Assembly: GCA_001510575.1 (NCBI GenBank)
Contig: LNGK01000005.1
Location: 3,472,574 to 3,536,573 of the forward strand
Direction of reading: 5' to 3'
Source: Knoxdaviesia capensis
Taxonomy: Eukaryota; Ascomycota; Sordariomycetes; Microascales; Gondwanamycetaceae
Length of the DNA: 64,000 nucleotides
The notes under the pieces were generated by a model that had not been told where the DNA came from, searched no databases, and saw nothing but the letters and a program-made list of their open reading frames with translations. This document shows, piece after piece, positions 54,801 to 63,871 of the stretch. A program made the position numbers and the translations under genes. Each line of letters begins with the position of its first letter. The stretch's first letter is position 1.

Positions 54801-55715
54801 TATTTTATTATTAATAGTAAACGGATATAGCTATTAATAGTAATCGAGTACGCTACTAGCTACGCTATAGTAGCTATAGACCCCTATAATAGCACCTTAG
54901 CTACTACGAAGTTACTAGTAGTACGTATTTACGTAGTATTTAGACCGCTAGTTAAGATTATTACTAATAATAATACCCCCTTTAACTCTAATAAATTTAA
55001 GACCCTCCTCGCTAACTATAACCCCCCTATATAATAGTATCGTATAATAATATACTATCTATAGACGAATAACTAAGTTAAGCGCTTTAATAGGTAAATT
55101 AAGTATATCGCTAGCTATCTAGCTAGCGCTAATACTAAAAACCGAGAAGATATCGATTAGCTAATAATTATTCTTAAAGCTATACGTATCTACCTAAATA
55201 GACCGTAAATAAGTAGCTTTTCCCCGTATTACCTACTTTTCGGTACTAAGCCCTACGATAGCGCTACCTATATTACTACGCCGTATAAACGGGAGCCTAC
55301 TATAGACGAAGTTATCGCCTCCTAGTAAGATTTAGCTCGTGAAAGATAGTTATTTAAGACCGTTCGCTTATTATCTAACTCCGTAAAGGTATACCGAATA
55401 TATATCTATATTATATTATAGAACGATAAGGCTACGTATCGTATTTTTAGTAAAAGCGATTAGACGTTACGATATTAACCGTAAAAGTATAAATATAAGC
55501 TATTCTACGATAGACCGTAGCTTATTATCGACGTTTACTAGGGTAATACTTATACTCTAGAGTTACTAGGCGGTTATCGGCTCGATAAACGCTATAATAG
55601 GTTTAACTTATTCCTAACGTACGTCGAGGATAGCTAGCCTATTCGTAGCCTTTAGTATACTAGTCGTCGCCTTCTTAAGCTAGATCGTAAGCGTCTATCG
55701 TTTATTAGTAGATAG
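51865..55715 (+). pseudogene. G5 pol: protease, RT, RNase H, integrase, uninterrupted
   Basis: Protease D-T-G-I-A-S-V-F intact near 51,957. The RT active-site box near 53,338 reads LLDN. RNase H reads LETNASNYT near 53,790, the copy closest to the canonical motif. Integrase Glu box near 55,070 reads VK. Stop at 55,713-55,715. Confidence 0.88.
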
Positions 55716-56459
55716 TTACCTTACCTTATACTATTCTTTCCTTTTTTATTTTTTTATTTATTATTTTACTTTTCCTTTATAATATTCGTTCTATAGTTAT
55801 CCCCTATTTATATCCTAATTCTATCTATATCCTAATTTCCTTTATTTTATTTTTATTTTAGCTACGCCTTATTATTAAGCTATACTATTTTCCCTTTTTA
55901 GAATTTTTCTTTTATTATTCTTTTTTTATTTTACCGCTATTACCGCTAATATTCCGCCTTTTATATACTTTTTCCGATTTTTTCCCGTATATTTCCCTAC
56001 TTTTAACTTATTTTACTATATTAATAATTAATAGAACGCTCTAGACTTACCGCTACGCCTATATACTATTTTTTTCTTTCTTCCCTTTTTTATTCTTAAT
56101 TCCCGCGCTTTACGCTAGCTACCTATATTTACGTAGCTAACTATCGCCCTTTCCTATATTCGTATAACGAAAGGAGGGGAAGGAGGTACTAATTATACTA
56201 TCTAATAACCGAATAGTATAATACCGCTATAGTACGATATTCTAAATACCGCGATTAACCTAAACGTCCTTTATCTAGCTATCCCTTCTACCCTCCGGGA
56301 CCCGCTTTTCTTAGTAACTACCTAGTTTAATAGCTATTAAGACTATATTAGCTAATAGAAGGACTACTATAATACGATAAACGCCGTAATAACCTTACCT
56401 TTTACGATAAAAAGCTAAATTCTTTCCTATTTATAATAAATAAAGAAATAAATAGTTAT
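55716..56459 (+). other. G5 spacer between pol and third frame
   Basis: T-rich, 17-bp tandem pair near 55,805-55,845; nothing else recognised. Confidence 0.7.
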
Positions 56460-57463
56460 ACGACTAACGAAGAAGTATAAAAAGCTAGCGATCTCTAGCT
56501 ATAAACGATTTAGAATTAGATAGTTCTTTATCTCTCTTATTACTACTATCTCTTTCCTATCTATCCTTTCTATTACTAGTACTATTAATAGCTATTCTAC
56601 TTACTAAGCCTACTATTTATATTATAAACGATAATAATATCTCTTAATAGCCTACTAATAATAATAATAATAACGCTAATAATACCCTATTACCTACTAT
56701 AGCCGCTATTCCCCCTACCGCTATTCCCGTTATAAACGTACTACGCGTTACTACTATAGTTAGAGCCGTCGAGCCGATTCTATATACCTAATATATACTA
56801 AGACGTATCGAATACCTAGGTATTCTCTATTATCGATACGTTATTAATAACGCCGTATAGAATACTTATATTAAATACTATAACTATTAAGCTAATTACT
56901 AAGTACCTAGTAATATATCGGCCGAAATAGATACCTTTATAGATACCGATAAGAACTAGATTAATACGCTAAGTACGTAAACCCGAGCGCTACGGGATAT
57001 TACTATAGTTAAGTATCTATTCGTCTATAATAGAGGCGCTACGGCCGTTAATTAGAAGTTAAATAGCGAAGAATTTAATAACGCGAGCTATTTTATTAAT
57101 ACTATAGCTATACTATATACCTTCGCGGGATACCTCGTACCTATTTAACTAACTATTATACGCCTATAGCGTACGGCTTTAACGCTAGCCCTAACCTCGG
57201 TATATATATTACCTCTCTTTTCGGCTACTAAGGGCGTTAAAATTAATATTATTAAGGGAGGACCCCCGTTAGTACCTACGGTAGCTCCGCTAGTAGTAGT
57301 ACCCGTTATACTAGCCGTTACCGTACTAATACTAGCTAGTAGAGCCGCTATTATACCTATAATGCCGGTATTTACGCTAATAGCCGCGCTAATAGTAGCT
57401 ACCGCTATTATAATAGCACCCCCTTTCCCTAACGCCCTAGTCCCCGCTACCTTTATAGCCTAA
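56460..57463 (+). pseudogene. G5 third reading frame
   Basis: Stop at 57,461-57,463. Asn run has five AAT plus AAC near 56,655, one codon fewer than G2, so the run varies in length between copies. Confidence 0.6.
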
Positions 57464-57939
57464 TTCCCTAGCGTAGCGCCCGCCTATATTAACTAATAAT
57501 AAGTAAACGAGTTACGTAATCGCTACCTATATAGTATAGTATAGGCCGTTACTATCTAACTAGGTATCGTAGTATTCTTAATCCCCCTTAATACTATCTA
57601 ATACTAAGGTATTTATATTATTAGACGGATAAAACGGTACCTATAGCTACCTAAAACGCTATAAATAAGAAGTTCCCCTTTATTATACTAGATACCTATT
57701 TTCCTATCGATTACTATTATTATTCTTATCTAACTACTATTTAGACTCGCTTTATATTATATTTCTTTCTATACGCTTAGAAAAGTCGAAAAGGATAAAA
57801 AAGAGGACCCCTAGAAAAATATAAAAATAATTAAAAACCGCTCGTAGTACGAGTATAAAACTATATAAAGGGAAGTCCTTTTAATATCCTTTACTAGTTA
57901 AAAGTAGATCGCGGACGATCTAATTAAGAAAGGGGATCT
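57464..57939 (+). other. G5 3' untranslated region
   Basis: Same tract near 57,926-57,935; no gene. Confidence 0.7.
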
Positions 57940-58222
57940 TATAGATCCCTAATAGGTTAGAGTATATTATAATTACGTATAAACGTATACTAATACACGT
58001 AGATACTACCTAGCGGTAAGTATTTAGGTATATATCTATATATATATAAATACCTTAAAGAGCTAGTAAAAGACCTATAAAAGGTAGATATCTACCGCGC
58101 TTTTATAGGAAACATCTTAAGATAGAAAAAATTTAAGCTTCCCTTTATATATATTTCTCTATACGTGCCTTATAATTATAACTTATTTATTAGTCCTTTA
58201 GACTATATATCTAGGAATCATA
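57940..58222 (+). repeat. G5 3' LTR
   Basis: 283 bp, TATAGATCC...AATCATA, then the ATAC duplication and C1 RT. Confidence 0.94.
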
Positions 58223-59260
58223 ATACTCTTATATATAGGTTTTATAAGACTATAAATAGATAAAGCGTCCTTTTACTAATAAAAAGACGGTATAATTCTA
58301 GTTATATATATAGACGATATTCTATATTTTAGCTAGAGAGATAAAATACTAACTAATTTTAAACTAGAACTCTAAGAGTATTTAAAAGTAGACTTAATAA
58401 GTAAGCTACGGTAGTTACTAGGAGTAGTAATCGGTATTAACTTTAACTCCTATTCTATATACTAAATATAATATATAGAAGCGATTATAGTAAACGTAGG
58501 GTTTAATATCTCTATAACGTAACCGGTATCTATTCCGATATCTAGTATTAACTTAGCTACTTTAGACGGCGAAAGGCTTTCTACTACTAATATAGATAGA
58601 TATCGATCCCTAATTAGATAACTTATTTATATAACTACGATAACGAGACCTAATTTAGTATTTTCTATTTACTATTACGTAGTATTTACTAATTATATAA
58701 CTATTCCTTTATTAGTATTACTAAGATAGATTATTAGATACTTATCGATAATAGTAAATTTATCCTTAAGATATTAGAAACCCCCTAAGCTAGACTTTTC
58801 ACCCGTCTTAATCGTTAGTTTTTCTAATACTAGTTATAACTCGATACCGAATAGTCGCTCTATTATAGGATAGATTCTCTTAATTTAAGGCGGTCCGGTC
58901 GCCTAAGTAAGTAGAAAGTAAGTAGTTATTACTTAATCTACTATTAAGGCTAAATATATAGTAGTAAATATAGTAATTAAGGAAGCGTTATAGCTACGTA
59001 ATTTCTTATATAAAATTAATCGCTCCTATAATATCTATCTACGCGTCGATAATACTAATACTCTTAAGCTTATTAATAACCCGAGATTCTATAATAAGAG
59101 TAAGTATATATACCCGAAATTTTATCTAATTCGGGAATCTATTCGTTCTAAGTTTTTATCTATTAAATACGTTCTAAATACGGAATAAATAGCTAATATC
59201 TTAACTAAGCTACTTAGTTTTTAGCTTTATAACCGATTTCGAAGCGCTCTTATAAAATAA
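58223..59260 (+). pseudogene. C1 pol: RT C-terminal part and RNase H
   Basis: Resumes after G5. IYIDDILYFS near 58,302-58,332 is the catalytic YVDD box with both aspartates intact. INFNSYSIY-I-YIEAII and DRYRSLI follow as in copia RT. RNase H: RKQ-VV-T-STIKAKYI near 58,908-58,960, the SSTEAEY block with Glu to Lys at both positions. The frame ends near 59,240-59,260. Past it, 59,260-59,430 is T-rich untranslated sequence. Confidence 0.87.
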
Positions 59261-59439
59261 AATATAGTTTTTTTTTCCTTCCTATTCCTATTCGTTTTAA
59301 AGGTTTTTAGGTTTTTATATATTTTCTTTTCCTACGCTTCCTATACTAAAGTTTTTTTTTAATAAGATTTTCTTCTTCTACTAAAGTTTTTCTTTTTCCT
59401 CCTAATAATAGTATTCCTATATTATTTATTCCGAGGGGC

Positions 59440-59663
59440 GTATATTAAACGCATTTGCGTCCGAGGGGCGTGTGAGGAAGGACGGAAATGCGTGGATCAC
59501 GTGACCTGGGCTGAAGCCTGGTTCTGGCTAGCCTATAAATGCTGGACTTCTGTCCATTTCTAGTCTAGCCCATTTCCTTCCTCTAACATCTAACTTTTTA
59601 TGCACATGCTCAATTATCAAGTTCATTTCCATCAACTTATCCACTTTTCTCATCAGTTCAACA
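59440..59663 (+). promoter_or_regulatory. Promoter-like stretch, possible C1 3' LTR
   Basis: Starts TATTAAACGC (from TGTTAA?) just after GAGGGGCG, which could be the polypurine tract, and ends near TTCAACA, giving near-inverted termini. Inside are a palindromic TCACGTGA (59,497-59,504) and a TATA box TATAAAT (59,534-59,540) followed by a C/T-rich leader. Only the first dozen bases show RIP; the rest is unmutated, which argues for single-copy host DNA instead. TCCGAGGGGCGT occurs twice, near 59,430 and 59,459. Confidence 0.4.
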
Positions 59664-60012
59664 ACACGTTTTGAAAATAGCCGCCCAGGGTTAGGGTTCC
59701 GCCCGGATCCGCCCTTCCCCTTCGTGCCTGAGAGGAAGCAAGGCTTGGGTTGGGGCTGCTTCTCCCACGCTGATTACTCTGCACCCTGAACAAGAGCGCA
59801 TCCTCCACCCCAATGAGCATGGCCCGATCGAGATTGGTGCTGACGGCCCGGCTCCACGGATTACCGGGAACGCGGGACACCAGCAGAAGCTCAGGACCCT
59901 GAAGCCCAAACTGCGTAAGCAGACGGACAACAGCCAACACAAGCCCCCTTCCACCACCGCAACCCACCCTTGGCGTAAGCTTCTTCACCTTGACTTTCTT
60001 GCCACCTGCCAT
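59653..60012 (-). CDS. Hypothetical open frame, doubtful
   Basis: Open from ATG at 60,012 (MAGGKKVKVKKLTPRVG...) for 119 codons; an upstream ATG at 60,153 would add 47 codons that include a Phe run coded by the poly(A)/poly(T) tract at 60,086-60,117, so the shorter start is preferred. The basic N-terminus is followed by GPELLLVSRVPGNPWSRAV and a Ser/Arg-rich tail. No domain recognised. It overlaps the promoter-like stretch by a few bases at its 3' end. It could be a first exon with introns unrecognised, or chance in GC-rich DNA. Confidence 0.2.
   Translation of the reverse strand: MAGGKKVKVKKLTPRVGCGGGRGLVLAVVRLLTQFGLQGPELLLVSRVPGNPWSRAVSTNLDRAMLIGVEDALLFRVQSNQRGRSSPNPSLASSQARRGRADPGGTLTLGGYFQNVLLN
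59687..59698 (+). other. Telomere-type motif AGGGTTAGGGTT
   Basis: Two units of the TTAGGG fungal telomere repeat, also a possible Tbf1-type binding site. Confidence 0.5.
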
Positions 60013-60159
60013 GCCCCGAGGCTCAGACTGTTCGGTCTGGGGGATCAATAAGAACCGCAGAGAAATAACTGCAGGCACAGCCGCGAAAAAAGAAAAAAAA
60101 AAAAAGAAGAAAAAAAACCTCCAGCCGCGGAAGGGGGTGAGGGTCCGCATCATCCCCCG

Positions 60160-60590
60160 CTTCTAAATCCGGACGACCAGGTGGTGCAATCCTGCCCACT
60201 CAAGCAGCCAAGGGAGCAAGCCACGCGCGAGACAGAGAGAAGATGACCGCCCTTTCGTTCAGTCTCGCAGCACAAGCCACCGTCCCCAAACTCCGACGGG
60301 GGGTTTTGCGTTTTTTTTTTCCTCCTTTCCCGCATATACCTCCGGTCCGTGTCCATTGGTGTGTGTTGGTCCGTTCGTGCGAAAAAGACAAGGCAGATTC
60401 ATTTCTTACTCTTCCGACAGCCGGCCGATGCCATCTAGGCCCCGGCTCTCCGTGACACATCCGTAAAAGAGAATCCTCGTCCGCCTACCTAATCACGGAG
60501 GATTGGACGGGAGTTTGTGACACTCAACCTACTCATCTTGCTCCGGGTCCTTCCAACCCATTCTTACGCGCTGTGGCCATCGAGCTGCCA
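60160..60590. other. No gene recognised
   Basis: Mixed-composition flank with pyrimidine runs (T10 near 60,310, C/T tract after it). Short open frames on both strands overlap each other and carry no domain. Confidence 0.5.
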
Positions 60591-60604
60591 AACCCTAACC
60601 CTAA
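60591..60604 (-). other. Telomere-type motif AACCCTAACCCTAA
   Basis: Opposite orientation to the one at 59,687. Followed by scattered single CCCTA units to about 60,665. Confidence 0.5.
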
Positions 60605-60788
60605 AGCCAAAAATAACCCCAGGCCAAACCCTAGACACCAGCCCTAATCTAGTGTCATAACCCTACATCTATACCCTAATGCACCACCACCATCCGCATC
60701 CCTCCCCCCCCGGACCGGAGAACAAACAGCCCATGTCCCTGCTAGGTCCTCTCCCTTGAAACGAAAGAGATCATTTCAAGTGTGCGAA

Positions 60789-60806
60789 TGTGTGTGTGTG
60801 TGTGTG
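60789..60806. repeat. (TG)n microsatellite
   Basis: Nine TG units; related CA-rich patches at 61,075-61,084, 61,253-61,280 and 62,805-62,832. Confidence 0.8.
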
Positions 60807-60809
60807 GTG

Positions 60810-61751
60810 GTGTGCTTGTGTACCACACCGACGACAACAACAACAACCGACTATGTTGGTCCAGCAACGTGTCTGCCGGCGGTGATCGGATCGATGAGCT
60901 TTCCGGGGTCGAGATGCACCTACCTACTACCGGTGTCGGAGGGAAGAGTAGTGTGCAGCTACTTCGTTTCGTCATGAGGGCCGATTCTACGAGAGAGACA
61001 GACGGAGGGGGGTTATGCAGTCTGTTTCCCCCTTGGCCACTCGTTTCAAGACCGCTGCTGACCACCTGGGCGGGCACACACACAGGCCGTGCTCGGTTTA
61101 GAGTTCACGCTTTCCGGGTACACCTCGCCCGCCCGCCACCCTCTCACGCGCGCCCTTTCTCGGGTACGGTGTGCCCATCCGCGGATCTGCGGTGTTACCA
61201 GACCAGACCAGACCTCAGCCAGTGGGCTTTGGGCACGGGTTCCTCAAGTCGTCATACACACACTCTCTCAACACACGTGTACACAAAGGCAGCTGTCAAC
61301 GGCACAAACAGCAGCACCCCGCGAAGGACAAGCCCAACACGCCCATCCATCGTCAATCGCCCACCCCCCCTCCTTGGACTTGATAAGTGTTGAACCGGGA
61401 CGAAAAAAAGACAGTGAAAGCGAAATGAAAATCCTCCGAACGGCCCTGCGGTTAGAAGCACGATCGGCCACATCGCCCTTGAACAAAGACGCAGTGTATC
61501 GGAAAATCCGTGCCCTGGGCCATTTTCTTTTTTTCCACACCTGCATGCGAACCGACAAGGCAGGCCACGGCCACCCCCTTCCTTCGTCTCCCCGATACTG
61601 TGGGAGGGCCGCATTTCCAGGCCAGGGGGGGGTCTGGGTTTGGGGGTTTTTTTGGAGGGGCCATTTACCATTTATTTTGGTTGGTGGTTCAGGACCACTC
61701 CTAGATAAGGTGACGGCCGAAAAAAAGTGACTGGGTTAAGTGACAAACCAT
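60810..61751. other. No gene recognised
   Basis: GC-rich, many overlapping open frames on both strands with low-complexity translations (Pro/Arg/Ser/His). No conserved motif, no clear intron-exon structure. Homopolymer-rich GGG/TTT stretch at 61,624-61,660. Confidence 0.5.
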
Positions 61752-61973
61752 NNNNNNNNNNNNNNNNNNNNNNNNNNNNNNNNNNNNNNNNNNNNNNNNN
61801 NNNNNNNNNNNNNNNNNNNNNNNNNNNNNNNNNNNNNNNNNNNNNNNNNNNNNNNNNNNNNNNNNNNNNNNNNNNNNNNNNNNNNNNNNNNNNNNNNNNN
61901 NNNNNNNNNNNNNNNNNNNNNNNNNNNNNNNNNNNNNNNNNNNNNNNNNNNNNNNNNNNNNNNNNNNNNNNNN
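61752..61973. other. Assembly gap (222 N)
   Basis: Run of unknown bases; frames crossing it are not interpretable. Confidence 0.99.
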
Positions 61974-62566
61974 CCCCTCCCCTCTCCAGCCCAGATTGAG
62001 GCCCCGGGGAAGCACGCCGACCATCACATCCGCAGCCAGTATTGCATGGTGCACGACACACACCAGCTCTGGGGTCGAAATCTGGGCCACACGTCGTCGG
62101 CCAGGTGTGGAAAGTTGGTCGATGCGACTATACCGTAGACAGGGCGATCGCAAGACGGTCGATAAACTGGGGAGTTGGGACGTGTATATATCGGCGGTCC
62201 GCCTCACCCTCCTTCACCGCTGGGATGATGGCGATAACGAAGTGATAAAACAGGTGAGCGTTCCCCACACCCCACACCGGCGAGGCGATTTCACCGGCCC
62301 AGACCTGTCTGTTAGTGAGCGGCGGAAACTTACACTGGCTTTGTCCCTGGCCAGGGAAGCGCGATGCTATGCGTCTTGTCGGGGATGGAGGAGGGGTGGA
62401 TTTCGGGTTTTGTATAGCCTGCAAGCAAGATATCACCGAGCACTTGCCTGTTCAGCGAGGGATCGTTTCGCCTTGGCCACCGAGGAGGGTCTCGTCACCT
62501 GTCAACACAGCCCGCCACACGGATGAGTAACGTTGCCTGTAGATTTAGACCGGGGAGGGCTAAGGA
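61974..62566. other. No gene recognised
   Basis: Contains an open frame at 61,996-62,526 (+) with no domain or compositional support, overlapped by antisense frames of similar length. Confidence 0.45.
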
Positions 62567-62596
62567 GGGGGGGGNGGGGGGGGGGGGGGGGGGGGG
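62567..62596. repeat. G homopolymer with one N
   Basis: About 29 G with an N at 62,575; length is likely unreliable. Confidence 0.9.
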
Positions 62597-62599
62597 TCC

Positions 62600-63590
62600 G
62601 GGGAATTTCTCGACGGATGACAGAGGAAATGTGCACGCCTCGTTCAGTATCTCCCATTCGCATCGATCTTCTGGCTTCTCGAGGCGTGCGTGCTTGTGTG
62701 ACGCGGGGGGAGCAGACCATAGCAGAAAGGAAATGCCAGAGTCTAGACCAACCTACCTGTCGTGCCCATCCGTCAGTTGCCTAGATCGTACTCTAACTCA
62801 CCCGTACAAAGCGCACACACACGCACGCACACCTCCTCCCCGAAAACTGGAGCTCGAGAAAAGGAGTCCGAGAGTCCTGGCATCCTTGCCATTCTCACCA
62901 TGTTAGTTGTAGTCCGGTCTTTCCTACCTGCTTGCCTCGGTTTGGCGTCTCGTCCCAAGCAGGACAATCGTTTAAAGAGTCCAGTGCCCGGCGAGGTGGC
63001 CGGTTGCTCTTCTTTCTTCTCGTCCCACCGTCGAGTTTGCCTGGCTGTGGATTTGAGGCCATCCGTCGTATCGACCACCATGGTAGGTCTTCCTGCTCGT
63101 CACCGTCCAAGTTGGACTCTCTCACCGGGGTTCCAACCCACACTTCACCTGGCCCATTCCCACTCCATTGGAACCCAACTCTTCGTTTCCCATTCACCGA
63201 CCGAGTTCCGTTGGTCTCCAAACCTCTCAGTCCGCCGCCGTCCGGGCCTTCACCCCTTGCCGATGGCTTCTTCCCACAGTTCCGCCAAATCCACTCTCCT
63301 CTTACCTCCAATTTCCCAGTCTGTCTCTCACACACCAAAATCCGGCTCCCTATGGCCGGCCATTTGCCCATATGTCCGAAATTCTCGCATTTTTGAGGCC
63401 TGTACTGCATTTTCCCTTTTTTTTTCGCCTCTTCCCATTTTTCCCTCCATCTCAACCCGCTCTCCTGCAGGCCCAAAAAAAAAACCAAGACCCAGACCCA
63501 GAAACCTCGCATCGTCTGTCGTCAACTTGTGGGGGCCCAAGCGTTTGGAACGCTATTCCTATTCCAAGTTTTCGGGACAAGTCGCCGCCT
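62600..63590. other. Probable upstream intergenic/promoter region
   Basis: The + strand stays open from 62,762 to 63,835 (357 codons), but the translation is a Ser/Pro/His/Arg mix without domains, and antisense frames are equally long. C/T-rich patches increase to the right. Treated as non-coding. Confidence 0.45.
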
Positions 63591-63592
63591 TG

Positions 63593-63633
63593 ATTGGCTG
63601 TATATTCATGGGTGGAGACCTTTTGTGGCCAAT
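63593..63633. promoter_or_regulatory. Inverted CCAAT-box pair
   Basis: ATTGG at 63,593-63,597 and CCAAT at 63,629-63,633, 36 bp apart; binding-site core of the fungal HAP/CBF complex. Confidence 0.45.
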
Positions 63634-63871
63634 CAGATCCCTGTATTTCACCGAGAATCGAATCTGCAAGGATCATGAAGGGGTGCAACGACCGGGGACG
63701 AGAGAATTGTCAACGACACATGCCGGCATCGCCATGGAACTTGGATTTTTCGGTGTTGTTTGGGACAAACAGCCCAATTCTCCTCTTCGGAGGGGTCGTA
63801 TGCAAAGGTGGCTTCGGGTAGACTGTTGGCGTTAGTAAATAATAGACAAAAAAGAAAAAAAAAAGCAGTAG

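Larger units (their letters stand above)
48408..58222 (+). mobile_element. G5: gypsy element inserted in C1 reverse transcriptase
   Basis: 9,815 bp, LTRs 48,408-48,690 and 57,940-58,222. Target duplication ATAC: ...CGATATAC before and ATACTCTT after. Two anomalies are confined to its gag: an N at 49,667 replaces about 10 bases present in the sisters, and 51,621-51,669 is the complement of the expected sequence. Confidence 0.94.
1..59439 (+). mobile_element. C1: Ty1/copia retrotransposon, oldest layer of the nest, split by G0 and G5
   Basis: Visible C1 sequence is 45,234-48,407 and 58,223 to about 59,439; the rest of this span is inserted gypsy DNA, and the C1 5' part lies left of the window. 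Translation of the + strand gives a degenerate gag with a zinc-knuckle relic, a protease-like segment, integrase, then reverse transcriptase and RNase H. INT before RT is the diagnostic copia order. Removing G5 (48,408-58,222, with one copy of its ATAC duplication) joins the RT frame. The element is dead: TAA/TAG replaces many Gln/Trp codons. The 3' end is uncertain; see the LTR candidate at 59,440. Confidence 0.85.

Noticed and set aside
2735..58222. CRISPR array or other regularly spaced repeat system
   Set aside because: The 283-bp repeats are LTRs with target duplications; their spacing is set by element length and nesting.
1..59439. Mitochondrial or bacterial AT-rich DNA
   Set aside because: CpG is retained while CpA/TpG are depleted, and every kilobase aligns to a retrotransposon; this is RIP-type nuclear DNA.
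59687..60604. Chromosome end
   Set aside because: Only two repeat units at each site, in opposite orientations, with ordinary sequence on both sides.
61996..62526. 176-codon open frame after the gap
   Set aside because: No motif, no splice structure, overlapping frames on both strands; GC-rich DNA yields such frames by chance.
62762..63835. 357-codon open frame in the right flank
   Set aside because: Low-complexity Ser/Pro/Arg translation, no domain, equally long antisense frames, and it ends in promoter-like sequence.
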